Below are positions 1 through 7,672 of a stretch of 64,000 nucleotides of DNA, piece by piece. How positions within the stretch are numbered: the first letter of the stretch is position 1; each line of letters starts with the position of its first letter. Source of the DNA: Pontivivens ytuae. GTDB lineage: Bacteria; Pseudomonadota; Alphaproteobacteria; Rhodobacterales; Rhodobacteraceae. The stretch is from positions 2,708,001-2,772,000 of the forward strand of contig NZ_CP064942.1 in NCBI RefSeq assembly GCF_015679265.1. Direction: 5' to 3'. The notes beneath the pieces were generated by a model. That model was given only the letters and a program-made list of their open reading frames with translations. It was not told the DNA's origin and made no database searches. The position numbers and the translations under genes are program-made.

Positions 1-1
1 G

Positions 2-298
2 CGGCACTGGATGACTCACGACCTGATCGGCCACGTGGTCCCCGTCGTGCGCAAGGTCGGTACGCAGAGCCTCGCCTGCTTCATGCTGTCGATCCCGCTG
101 TCGCGGTTCAACGGCTTCCTGCTCGACGTCGTGGGGCGCGAGCCGATCACCTGGTGGGCCGTGAACCTGTGGGGCTTCGCCGTCCTGATCGGATGCGCCT
201 ATTTCGTCGGCTGGCTCAAGGGTCAGCCCTGGCGGGGCAAGCCCACCCCGCCCGCCGCGAACCCCGCCCCTGCCTCACCTCGTGGTGCACTCGCCTGA
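2..298 (+). CDS. opgC: OpgC family protein, C-terminal fragment
   Basis: This is the 3' end of a gene that begins before the window; the frame is open from base 2. The visible 98 residues carry two hydrophobic stretches (about residues 20-40 and 50-70) and the phrases QSLACFMLSIPLSR and FNGFLLDV, which I recognise from the C-terminus of OpgC acyltransferase-type membrane proteins. These succinylate or otherwise modify osmoregulated periplasmic glucans. The tail ends in a Pro/Ala-rich stretch. opgH lies 5.4 kb downstream on the same strand, with an unrelated gene cluster between, so the glucan locus appears split. Family assignment is from memory of the motif, with moderate certainty because only the tail is visible. 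Confidence 0.75.
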   Translation, partial: RHWMTHDLIGHVVPVVRKVGTQSLACFMLSIPLSRFNGFLLDVVGREPITWWAVNLWGFAVLIGCAYFVGWLKGQPWRGKPTPPAANPAPASPRGALA

Positions 299-345
299 CG
301 AGTGCATCGTGCTAAGTCCCTACCCGCGTTGAGGGAGAGCCCGAG

Positions 346-1047
346 ATGAATATCGCCGCCGCCAAGTCGATCACCCCCCTGCTGCCGCCGCGTTGCGCGA
401 CCGGCCCGGTGGTGATCGCCCAGCTCGGCCAGACGCTCGACGGTCGGATCGCGACCGTGACGGGCGCCTCGAAGTACATCAATGGCAAGGCGGCGCTCGA
501 CCACTTGCACCGTCTCCGCGCCGAAGTGGACGCGGTGGTGGTCGGCGTCGGCACCGCGCTTGCCGACGATCCGCAGCTCACCGTGCGGCGCTGCCCGGGG
601 GAGAACCCGGCCCGGGTCGTCATCGACCCCAACGGCCGCGTCGATCCGGATCTGACGCTCTTCTCCGACGAGGCCGCCCCGGTCTACGTCGTCACCCGCC
701 CCGGCCAGCGTGTCCGGGCAAAGGCCGAGGTGGTCGAGGTGCCCTGCGACGGGGAGCAGCTCGACCCCCGCGCCATCGTGGCGGCGCTGGCCGAGCGCGG
801 TCTCGAACGCCTGCTCATCGAGGGCGGCGCCGACACGCTCGCCCGCTTTCTCGACGCCGATGCAATCGACCTGTTGCATATCCTGATGGCTCCGATGATC
901 CTCGGCTCCGGAAAGGCGGGGCTGAAGCTCGCGCCCGTCGAACGGCTGGAGGAGGCGCGCCGCCCGGTAACGCGGGTCCATGTCTTCGACGACGGCGACG
1001 TGCTCTTCACCTGCGACCTGAGAGAGGCCTGGGACCGGACATCATGA
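346..1047 (+). CDS. RibD C-terminal-domain reductase
   Basis: The 233-residue protein matches the reductase domain of RibD (dihydrofolate-reductase-like fold, NADPH-dependent reduction of a ribosylaminopyrimidine). Visible family marks are the N-terminal substrate segment QLGQTLDGRIA, the VDAVVVGVGTALADDPQLTVR block around residue 65, and the LLIEGGADTLARFLD block near residue 160. It lacks the N-terminal zinc deaminase domain of full RibD, so it is probably not the housekeeping riboflavin enzyme. Its stop overlaps the cytochrome b561 start by ATGA. Because PTPS, glycosyltransferase and methyltransferase genes follow, I infer a role in a pterin- or pyrimidine-related side pathway. Start ATG chosen at the family-typical length. 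Confidence 0.85.
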   Translation: MNIAAAKSITPLLPPRCATGPVVIAQLGQTLDGRIATVTGASKYINGKAALDHLHRLRAEVDAVVVGVGTALADDPQLTVRRCPGENPARVVIDPNGRVDPDLTLFSDEAAPVYVVTRPGQRVRAKAEVVEVPCDGEQLDPRAIVAALAERGLERLLIEGGADTLARFLDADAIDLLHILMAPMILGSGKAGLKLAPVERLEEARRPVTRVHVFDDGDVLFTCDLREAWDRTS

Positions 1048-1601
1048 GCGACGTATACAGCTACTCGATCACGCAGAAGGCCCTGCACTGGATCGTGGCG
1101 CTGCTGTTCGTTGCGATGATCCCGGCAGGCTTCATCTTCACCGACTTCGACAATCGCGACGCGATCGAGGCGACCTTCGGCGCCGGGTCCTTCGACCGGT
1201 TCTACAACATGCACAAGAGCGTCGGCTTCCTGGTGCTGGGCCTGATGCTGCTCAGGATCATTGTGAAGGTGGTGATGCCGAAGCCGCCTTATGCGCAGCC
1301 TCTGGCACCGGCTCAGCGCATGGCCTCCGGCATCGTGCATGGGCTGATCTATGTGCTGCTGATCGTGGTCCCGGTGCTGGGCTGGGCGGGGGTCAGTGCG
1401 TTTCCTGCGCCCCTCCCGGTCTTCGGCTTCTTCGACATGCCCAACCTCGTGGGGCCGGATCGGGAGCTGTCGCGGACCTTGCTCGACGGCCACGGCCTCG
1501 CCGTGCGGCTGCTGATCGCGCTGGCGGTGGTGCACATTGCCGCTGCGCTCTACCACGGCATCGTCAAGCGGGACGGGGTGCTGTCGCGCATGGTGCGCTG
1601 A
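1044..1601 (+). CDS. Cytochrome b561 family protein
   Basis: A 185-residue integral membrane protein with four predicted helices (about residues 15-33, 50-72, 90-112, 143-165). Conserved His residues sit in helix 1 (KALHW), helix 2 (NMHKSVGF) and helix 4 (VVHIAAALYHG), the pattern of bacterial di-haem cytochrome b561 quinol oxidoreductases (YodB/CybB type) that move electrons from quinol to periplasmic acceptors. The ATG overlaps the previous stop by four bases, which fixes the start and implies co-translation with the RibD-like reductase. The redox partner is not evident. Confidence 0.87.
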   Translation: MSDVYSYSITQKALHWIVALLFVAMIPAGFIFTDFDNRDAIEATFGAGSFDRFYNMHKSVGFLVLGLMLLRIIVKVVMPKPPYAQPLAPAQRMASGIVHGLIYVLLIVVPVLGWAGVSAFPAPLPVFGFFDMPNLVGPDRELSRTLLDGHGLAVRLLIALAVVHIAAALYHGIVKRDGVLSRMVR

Positions 1602-1615
1602 CGCCGCGACTTATG

Positions 1616-1634
1616 TTTGCAAAAAGTGTTGGAG
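1616..1634 (+). repeat. Dispersed 19-mer, copy 1
   Basis: TTTGCAAAAAGTGTTGGAG lies between the convergent ends of cytochrome b561 and the methyltransferase. The same 19-mer recurs inverted at 9680-9698, with a diverged copy at 7516-7534. Just downstream, GTTGGA (1628-1633) can pair with TCCAAC around 1648-1654, so the copy may take part in a weak hairpin. Function unknown. Confidence 0.6.
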
Positions 1635-1667
1635 CTTTGCGGATAGTTTCCAACAAAGGCGCCTGAG

Positions 1668-2417
1668 TTACGACGGCGGCAACGCCAGCAGATCGAGATG
1701 CCCCACCGAGGCACGCTGGGCAGTCCGCCGCGCCTGCCACCACGCCTCGAGCTCAGTGCCGATGAGCGCCCCGGTCTCCGCGACCGCATCGCGGGCACCA
1801 TCAGCGAGGGCTTCGATCAGGGCCCGCTGGCCGGACCCGAGCCGCCATGGACTGTCCGCCACCGACACCTGCCAGCCCCGCGCTGCAAGTGCTGCCCCAA
1901 GATGCTGTGTCGCTCCGGGCCCGAGCGCGGGGCCGAACCCCTTGTCGCCCTCCTGATGCTGCCGGAACGCGGCGAGCGCCTGCGCCTCGAAAGGCGGGGC
2001 AGGGGACCAGTCCTCCCGCCCGTCATAGCTCAGCGCGAAGTAGACCGCCGTGGACGGCGCAAGCGCGGCGACCAGCCGGTCGAGCCACTCTGCCGACACC
2101 AGATCGATGAGGGCCGAGCCGGTCACGATGTCGGCCCTGACCACCATGTCCTCCAACTCCGCCGAGAGATCCACCTGACGGCGCTCCACGCCTGCTGGCA
2201 TCCGCTCCAGTAGAACCGGATCGAGGTCGGTCAGCGTCCAGTGTCCGCCCAGCCGCGGCGCCAGCGCGCGCCAGCTCGACCCCGTCCCGCTGCCGAGGTC
2301 GACGATCCGCAGGTCGCGCCCGCCGACCCAGCGCTCCAGCCGGCCGAGCAGGGCCGGGCTGCGCGCCGCGTGGTCGGCCGGTTCGCGCAGCGCCAGCCAG
2401 TCGGGGGAGAAGCTCAT
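1668..2417 (-). CDS. Class I SAM-dependent methyltransferase
   Basis: A 249-residue soluble protein with Rossmann-type SAM motifs: IVDLGSGTGSSW near residue 40 (motif I, GxGxG) and an acidic LTDLDP at residues 62-67 (motif II), then ADIVTGSALIDLV near residue 95. It is the last gene of a minus-strand operon; its ATG overlaps the glycosyltransferase stop by four bases, and that gene in turn overlaps the PTPS-like gene. The substrate cannot be read from sequence. Context suggests O- or N-methylation of a glycosylated product. Confidence 0.85.
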   Translation of the reverse strand: MSFSPDWLALREPADHAARSPALLGRLERWVGGRDLRIVDLGSGTGSSWRALAPRLGGHWTLTDLDPVLLERMPAGVERRQVDLSAELEDMVVRADIVTGSALIDLVSAEWLDRLVAALAPSTAVYFALSYDGREDWSPAPPFEAQALAAFRQHQEGDKGFGPALGPGATQHLGAALAARGWQVSVADSPWRLGSGQRALIEALADGARDAVAETGALIGTELEAWWQARRTAQRASVGHLDLLALPPS

Positions 2418-3430
2418 GCCCGCACTCCTTCGAGGACATCGGCGATCCGGGCCGCGGTTTCGGCCCAGGTCGGAAGCGAAAGCGCATGGGCCCGTCCAGC
2501 GGTCGCCATCCGCTCAGCCACGCGCCCATCGTCGAGGACCATCCGCAGGCTGTCGGCCAGCGCACGCGCATCGCCCGGCTCCGTCAGTCGACCCGCCGTC
2601 GCCGGAACGACGTCCGGCACGGCACCGCCGGCGCAGGCGATGATGGGCAGGCCGGCCATCATGGCTTCAGCGAAGACCATGCCGTAGCCCTCGTAATGCG
2701 AGGGCAGGCAGAAGAGATCGGCGCCCGCGTAGACCGCCGCCATGTCGGTCGCCGCCCCTTCGATCGCGATGCGGTCGGTGAGGCCGACCTCCGCCACCCG
2801 TGCCTCGATCCGCGCGGCCCACTCTTCGTCCGGTCGCGCGCCGATCCAGCGGGCCTGCCAGGGCAGGTCCTCCAGCCGCAACAGCGCCTCGATCAGCACG
2901 TCATGCCCCTTGCGCGGCGTGAAAGAGCCCACGGTGAGGATCACCGGCGGCTCGCCCTGCCGTGCCGCCGCGTCCATCTGGGCCAGCCCTGGCTCCGCCA
3001 CCGTGATGCGCGCATCGTCCACGCCGTACTCCGTCGCGAGGATGCGGGCGGTGGTGGTGCTGGTGCAGATCACGGCCTCAACCACGCCCAGCGCCGCGGT
3101 CTCGCTCGCCCGCAACGCCTCCGCCTGCACAGCGTCCAGCCCCGTCTCCAGCGCCAGTGGATGATGACAGAGCGCCACGATGGGCCGCTCCAGTCCCTCC
3201 AGCAGCGCCACCGGCGTAGCACCAAGCGCCAGCCCGTCGATCATCACCGGGCCGTGGCCGCTGAGCAGCGCCCGCGTCTCCTCAAGATCGGCGTCCGTTG
3301 GGGCCGGAAAGCTGCCTGGCAAGGCGACATGCCGCAACCCCGGCAGTGCGGCGAGCACATGGCGGTCATAGGCGTAACCGCCCGTCCGCATCTCCAGATC
3401 GCCGGGGATGGCGAAATCGCCGAGGCTCAA
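2414..3430 (-). CDS. Glycosyltransferase family 4 (GT-B fold)
   Basis: A 338-residue retaining glycosyltransferase. The C-terminal half shows the GT4 signature: ILTVGSFTPRKGHDVLIEAL (about residue 165), FCLPSHYEGYGMVFAEAMMAGLPIIA with the E-x7-E motif (about residue 245), and a GGAVPDVV loop that contacts the nucleotide sugar. The N-terminus is short for the family. It sits in the middle of a three-gene operon, sharing 4-bp overlaps with the PTPS-like gene upstream and the methyltransferase downstream. Donor and acceptor are unknown; I infer that it glycosylates the product of the PTPS-like enzyme. Confidence 0.88.
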   Translation of the reverse strand: MSLGDFAIPGDLEMRTGGYAYDRHVLAALPGLRHVALPGSFPAPTDADLEETRALLSGHGPVMIDGLALGATPVALLEGLERPIVALCHHPLALETGLDAVQAEALRASETAALGVVEAVICTSTTTARILATEYGVDDARITVAEPGLAQMDAAARQGEPPVILTVGSFTPRKGHDVLIEALLRLEDLPWQARWIGARPDEEWAARIEARVAEVGLTDRIAIEGAATDMAAVYAGADLFCLPSHYEGYGMVFAEAMMAGLPIIACAGGAVPDVVPATAGRLTEPGDARALADSLRMVLDDGRVAERMATAGRAHALSLPTWAETAARIADVLEGVRA

Positions 3431-3819
3431 ATCGCGGCCTCGTACCAGGCCTTCGCCACGTGGCTCTCGTTCAGCGTCACCCGCAGCGCCGACAGCCCGT
3501 CGGAGCCCGGCCCCAGCCCGCCCTCGCGCGCCGCCTTGGCGATCTCGGTGTGGATGTGGCGGCAGAGGTATTCGGTCGTCGTGACCTCGCCCGGAAAGAC
3601 CTCGTCGAGATTGGCGTAGTTGATCGGGCCGAGAACGCGCTTGAGCACGTCATGCGCCCGGCCCATGTCCACCACGATGTTGTCGGCGGACAGGGTCTCG
3701 CGAAAGAAGGTGACGTCGACCACGAAGGTGGCGCCGTGCATCGCCTGGGCGGGTCCGAAGACCTCGCCCTTCAGGCTGTGGGCGATCATGATGTGGTCGC
3801 GGACCTCGACGGCGAACAT
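3427..3819 (-). CDS. 6-pyruvoyltetrahydropterin/QueD-like protein with altered active site
   Basis: A 130-residue tunnel-fold protein of the PTPS/QueD family (6-pyruvoyl- or 6-carboxytetrahydropterin synthase). It keeps His14 in IAHSLKG and the histidine of MHGATF at residues 27-32, but the canonical HGH zinc pair reads HGA, and no cysteine is seen where QueD keeps its catalytic residue. The DHxxLN segment reads NYANLDE, and the PTxEN segment TTTEY keeps the glutamate. It is therefore probably a divergent subfamily rather than the queuosine enzyme. First gene of the operon with the GT4 and methyltransferase genes. The start was chosen at the conserved MFAVEVRDH, matching family length. Confidence 0.82.
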   Translation of the reverse strand: MFAVEVRDHIMIAHSLKGEVFGPAQAMHGATFVVDVTFFRETLSADNIVVDMGRAHDVLKRVLGPINYANLDEVFPGEVTTTEYLCRHIHTEIAKAAREGGLGPGSDGLSALRVTLNESHVAKAWYEAAI

Positions 3820-3831
3820 GGGCGGCTCCTC

Positions 3832-3890
3832 GCAGCATTGCAGTTGCCCATGACCTAGCGGATCGGTCGGCATCCGCAATGCTGCATTGC
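3832..3890. promoter_or_regulatory. Operator-like repeat in divergent promoter
   Basis: In the 111-bp gap between the PTPS-like operon (minus) and the SDR (plus), the half-site GCATTGC occurs three times: 3835-3841, and as both arms of the perfect palindrome GCAATGCTGCATTGC at 3876-3890. In addition, GCAGCATTGC at 3832-3841 is an exact inverted copy of 3876-3885. Spacing between the two sites is roughly four helical turns. This looks like a binding site for a dimeric regulator controlling both directions. No regulator gene is adjacent. Confidence 0.5.
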
Positions 3891-3930
3891 AAAAATCGGC
3901 CACGCTGCGGCCGGGACGGGAGATCGGACC

Positions 3931-4674
3931 ATGGTGAGCAACCCCTTCACGCTGACGGACCGGACGGTGCTGGTGGTCGGCGCGTCCTCGGGTATCGGGG
4001 CCGCGACGGCGGCGCTTGCCTCCGAACTGGGCGCCGAGGTCATCCTCGCCAGCCGGTCTGCGGCGAAGCTGGAGGCGGTGCGGGACGCGCTGCCACGTCC
4101 CGACTGGGCGCGCATCGTGCCCATGGACTACCTCGACCCCGCCTCGGTGACCTCGGCGCTCGCCGACGTGCCCCACATCGACCACGTCCTGATCTCCGCC
4201 GTTGCGGACGAGAACGCCAAGCGCGGCCCCTTTACCGAGCTGACCGAGGAGACGATGCGCGCCAGTTTCGACAAGTTCTGGGGCCAGGTCCACGTCCTGC
4301 GCGCGGTCGCGGCCCGGATGGAACGGGGCGGGTCCGCCACGCTTTTCGCCAGCGTGGCCGGGTTGAAACCGTCCGGACCGGACTCCGGCCTGTCGGTCAT
4401 GAACGGCGTGCGGGCCGCCGTGATGCAGCTTGGCCGGTCGCTCGCCATCGAACTCGCACCGCTGCGAATGAACGTTTTGGCCCCCGGGGTAGTACTCACC
4501 AACGTCTGGACCGAAACGCAGCGGGAGGAACTGGGATCGTGGATGGAGGCAGAACTGCCAGTACGCACCGCCGGGCGGCCCGAACACATCGCGCAGGCGG
4601 CGGTCGCGCTGATGACCAATCCCTACATTTCGGGCGTCGTGCTGCCGGTGGACGGGGGATTGCACCTCACCTGA
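3931..4674 (+). CDS. SDR-fold protein lacking the catalytic Tyr/Lys
   Basis: A 247-residue short-chain dehydrogenase/reductase fold. The NAD(P) site is intact (VVGASSGIGAATAAL, residues 13-27) and the C-terminal ISGVVLPVDGG motif is present. At the usual YxxxK position, however, the sequence reads MNGVR followed by AAV, so Tyr is replaced by Met and Lys by Arg, although a serine in FASVAG is retained. The protein may bind cofactor without classic reductase chemistry, or use a different mechanism. It is divergent from the PTPS-like operon across an operator-like repeat. A role like sepiapterin reductase is tempting but unproven. Confidence 0.83.
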   Translation: MVSNPFTLTDRTVLVVGASSGIGAATAALASELGAEVILASRSAAKLEAVRDALPRPDWARIVPMDYLDPASVTSALADVPHIDHVLISAVADENAKRGPFTELTEETMRASFDKFWGQVHVLRAVAARMERGGSATLFASVAGLKPSGPDSGLSVMNGVRAAVMQLGRSLAIELAPLRMNVLAPGVVLTNVWTETQREELGSWMEAELPVRTAGRPEHIAQAAVALMTNPYISGVVLPVDGGLHLT

Positions 4675-4682
4675 CGCGTCGC

Positions 4683-5642
4683 TCACCCATAGGTGATCGC
4701 GGTCGCGATGCCGTCGGCCCCCTCGGTGAGGCGCTCGGGCAGCAGCGTCTCCGCCTCCTCGAACGGCATGTGATGGGTGACGAGCGCGTCGAGCGCGGGA
4801 TCGTCGAGCAGGCCGATGGCCGTGCGCATCCGCTCCGCATGGCTGACCGAGGCGCGGCGGCCAGGTGCCACATGACCCACCTGGGAGCAGCGTATGGAGA
4901 GCCTGTTCGCGTGGAAGGCGCCGCCCAGCGGTACCGGCACGGGCTCGGCCCCGTACCAGCTCATTTCGATCACCTGCCCCTCGAACTCCAGCGCGTCGAT
5001 GGCGGCGGCAAGGCCCCCCGCGCTCGCGGAACAATGGAATACCGTGGACATCTCAGACAGGCGGTTTTTCGCAGATGCGAAACTCACGCGAAGTTCACTC
5101 GCCAGTGTTTGGCGGCTCTCTATCTTGTCAGCCAACGTCACCTTGGCTTTTCCAATGCGTGCAGCCAGATAGGCCGTCAGACAGCCCACGAGGCCGGCCC
5201 CTATCACGGCCACGCGGGACCCGGGTCTGAGTTGGGCGTCCCAGATCGCGTTGAGCGCCGTCTCCATGTTGGCGGCAAGCGTGGCCCGGGCCGGCGGCAG
5301 GGTGGACGGCAGGACATGAACCGCTTCGAGCGGCAGGCGAAAGAGGGTCTGGTGCGGATGCATCGCGAAGACAAGACGGCCACGAAGGCGCTCCGGCCCT
5401 TCTTCGATCCGCGCGACGGCCGCGTAGCCGTACTTCACCGGGAAGCCGAAATCGCCCTCCTGCGTCTGGAGCGCCATGCGCGTGCGCTCGCTCTCGGGGA
5501 CGGCGCCGGACCAGACGATGCGCTCCGTCCCGCGGGAGAGGCCCGAGGCAACCATGCGCAGCAGCAGCTCACCTTCACCGAGTTTCGCCGGGCGGATCGC
5601 GACACCGCGCTGCCCCGTGTACCAGATTGCCCGAGGCTCCAT
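4683..5642 (-). CDS. Medium-chain alcohol dehydrogenase-like protein
   Basis: A 319-residue medium-chain dehydrogenase/reductase. Residues near 30-75 (SGLSRGTE...PVKYGYAAVARI) correspond to the catalytic-zinc region, but the usual first ligand Cys is Ser, and the four-Cys structural-zinc loop is absent. The Rossmann motif VAVIGAGLVGCLTAYLAA lies near residue 145. It resembles the BchC-like branch of COG1063. It converges on the SDR with 8 bp between stops. The codons around 5036-5165 (the segment after LADK) are visibly less GC-rich than the flanks. Role inferred as a redox step in the adjacent pathway. Confidence 0.78.
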   Translation of the reverse strand: MEPRAIWYTGQRGVAIRPAKLGEGELLLRMVASGLSRGTERIVWSGAVPESERTRMALQTQEGDFGFPVKYGYAAVARIEEGPERLRGRLVFAMHPHQTLFRLPLEAVHVLPSTLPPARATLAANMETALNAIWDAQLRPGSRVAVIGAGLVGCLTAYLAARIGKAKVTLADKIESRQTLASELRVSFASAKNRLSEMSTVFHCSASAGGLAAAIDALEFEGQVIEMSWYGAEPVPVPLGGAFHANRLSIRCSQVGHVAPGRRASVSHAERMRTAIGLLDDPALDALVTHHMPFEEAETLLPERLTEGADGIATAITYG

Positions 5643-5680
5643 GCCCGTTCCCTCCCCGCGTTTCGCGAGACGATAAGCGT

Positions 5681-7498
5681 ATGAAAGATCACGTCCAGCA
5701 TCTGGACCCGGTCCCGGGTCACGACAGCGTGCGCACGCCGGCCGGCCTGCAGCAGACGGGCCTGCTTGCCCGCCGCCGCGGCATCGTCGCCGTGCTCAAC
5801 CTCCTGACGCTCGCCGCGATCATCGCCGGCGTGGTCAAGGTCTTCGGCATGGGCGGGTGGACCGTCACCGATACCGTCATCCTCGTTTGCGTCTGCATCG
5901 GCGCGCCGTGGACCGTGATGGGCTTCTGGAACGCGGTGCTGGGCCTGTGGCTCATGCATTTCCACCGCGACGGGCTCGAGAGTGCTGCACCGCACATGCG
6001 CGATATCGACGAGACGGCGCCGATCGTCAGCCGCACCGCGCTCGCCATCTTCCTGCGCAATGAACCGCCCGAGCCGACTTTCGCCCGCGCGGTGGAGATG
6101 CGCCGCTCGCTCGACGCCACGGGTTGGGGCCACCGGTTCGAGATCTTCATCCTCTCCGACACCGATGATCCCGCGATCGCTGCGGCGGAGGAGATGGCGA
6201 TGGCCCGCCACCGTCACGCGCTGGGCTCCAACGCGGTCTATCGCAGGCGCGAGGTCAATGCAGGCTACAAGGCCGGCAACGTCCGCGACTTCCTGCGGCA
6301 GTGGGGTGACGGTTTCGACTTCTTCCTGCCGCTGGATACGGACAGCCTGATGTCTGGTGCCGCCATGCTGCGCATGGTCCGCATCTGTCAGGCCCATCCT
6401 CGGATCGGTCTGTTGCAGAGCCTCGTGGTCGGCGCGCCTGCCCGCTCGGCCTTCGCCCGGATCTTCCAGTTCGGGATGCGGCACGGCATGCGCTCCTTCA
6501 CGCTGGGCGCGGCCTGGTGGCATGGCGAGTGCGGACCCTACTGGGGTCATAACGCCCTGATCCGCGTCGACGCGTTCCGCAAGCACTGCCGCCTGCCGCA
6601 ACTGCCCGGCAAGGCCCCGCTCGGCGGGCACATCCTCAGCCACGACCAGGTCGAGGCGGTGCTGATGCGCCGCGCGGGCTACGAGTGCCGCGTCATGCCG
6701 GTCGAGGGCGAAAGCTGGGAGGAGAACCCGCCCACCATCCTCGACTTCACCAAGCGCGACCTGCGCTGGTGCCAAGGCAACATGCAGTACGGTCCGATCA
6801 TGTTCTGGAAGGGCCTGAAGCCAATGAGCCGCTTCCAGATCTTCTCGGCCATGATGATGTATTTCGGCGCGCCCGCCTGGATGCTGATGACCGGTGCCGC
6901 GGCCTTCAAGATGATGAACGACGAGGTGGGGCAGGTCGATCTCGCCTTCGGCCTCGCCATGTTCTTCATCATGATCGGCATGAGCCTGTTTCCGAAGATC
7001 GCGGGCTGGATCGATGTCGCCCTGCGCCCCGGTGGCGTGCGCAGCTATGGCGGGGCGGGACGCTTCGCGCTCGGCGCGCTGATGGAGACCGCGTTCACCA
7101 TGCTTCTCGCGCCGGTTGTGGCGATGCGGGTGACGATCTTCCTCATCGGGCTCGCCTTCGGCCGCTCGGTGATCTGGGGCGGGCAGAACCGCGATCCCTA
7201 CGCGCTGCCGCCGCTCACGGCGCTGCGCGGGCTCTGGCCGCAGACCCTCGCGGGCGCGGTGCTCGCAGCCCTGATCCTCTGGCGTGCGCCGAGCGCGCTG
7301 CCCTGGGCAGCACCGGTGCTCGCAGGCATGTTCCTCGCGATCCCGTTCGCGCTGCTGACCGCATCCCCGGCGCTCGGCCGTTGGATGCAACGGCGCGGCA
7401 TCTGCGCGACGCCGGACGAGGTGGCACCCAACGCGGTGCTCGATGGCGCGGAGATGGCGCTTGCGGCCCCCGCTCCGGCAAGACCACAAGCCGCCTGA
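5681..7498 (+). CDS. opgH: Glucans biosynthesis glucosyltransferase (OpgH/MdoH)
   Basis: A 605-residue inner-membrane GT2 glucosyltransferase that polymerises the beta-1,2 backbone of osmoregulated periplasmic glucans from UDP-glucose. Two N-terminal helices (about residues 30-52 and 62-85) precede the cytoplasmic catalytic domain, with NAGYKAGNVRDF, the DxD-like PLDTDSLM and the LRWCQGNMQYG (R/QxxRW) motif. Four or more C-terminal helices follow. An in-frame ATG further upstream is possible, but MKDHVQHLD fits the family. It ends before a clear terminator. opgC lies at the window's left edge, on the far side of the pterin-like cluster. Confidence 0.93.
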   Translation: MKDHVQHLDPVPGHDSVRTPAGLQQTGLLARRRGIVAVLNLLTLAAIIAGVVKVFGMGGWTVTDTVILVCVCIGAPWTVMGFWNAVLGLWLMHFHRDGLESAAPHMRDIDETAPIVSRTALAIFLRNEPPEPTFARAVEMRRSLDATGWGHRFEIFILSDTDDPAIAAAEEMAMARHRHALGSNAVYRRREVNAGYKAGNVRDFLRQWGDGFDFFLPLDTDSLMSGAAMLRMVRICQAHPRIGLLQSLVVGAPARSAFARIFQFGMRHGMRSFTLGAAWWHGECGPYWGHNALIRVDAFRKHCRLPQLPGKAPLGGHILSHDQVEAVLMRRAGYECRVMPVEGESWEENPPTILDFTKRDLRWCQGNMQYGPIMFWKGLKPMSRFQIFSAMMMYFGAPAWMLMTGAAAFKMMNDEVGQVDLAFGLAMFFIMIGMSLFPKIAGWIDVALRPGGVRSYGGAGRFALGALMETAFTMLLAPVVAMRVTIFLIGLAFGRSVIWGGQNRDPYALPPLTALRGLWPQTLAGAVLAALILWRAPSALPWAAPVLAGMFLAIPFALLTASPALGRWMQRRGICATPDEVAPNAVLDGAEMALAAPAPARPQAA

Positions 7499-7515
7499 CG
7501 CGCAGACGGCGCATG

Positions 7516-7534
7516 TTTGCAAAACGTGTTGAAA
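7516..7534 (+). repeat. Dispersed 19-mer, diverged copy 2
   Basis: TTTGCAAAACGTGTTGAAA matches copies 1 and 3 at 16 of 19 positions. It sits directly between the opgH stop and the terminator hairpin, overlapping the first stem bases. Confidence 0.5.
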
Positions 7535-7561
7535 GGGTCGCCTCCTGCAGGCGGCCCTTTT
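7532..7561 (+). terminator. Rho-independent terminator of opgH
   Basis: An 11-bp stem (AAAGGGTCGCC at 7532-7542 with GGCGGCCCTTT at 7550-7560, one G-U pair) encloses a 7-nt loop and ends in a short T run, 34 nt after the opgH stop. Confidence 0.8.
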
Positions 7562-7672
7562 CACTTCGCCCAGGTCGGCAAATCCCCTTGTAGCGCATTG
7601 CCGCGGCCGCACTTCGCATTTGACCGAATGGTCAGGATCGGCCTAGCCTCGCGCGAAGCCGGAGGCCCGCCG

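Noticed and set aside
4683..5642. BchC of bacteriochlorophyll synthesis
   Set aside because: Similar branch, but no photosynthesis gene is adjacent, and context points to the PTPS cluster.
5435..7612. Long open frame antisense to opgH
   Set aside because: A product of high GC; Arg/His-rich translation without family motifs, lying fully opposite a clear opgH.
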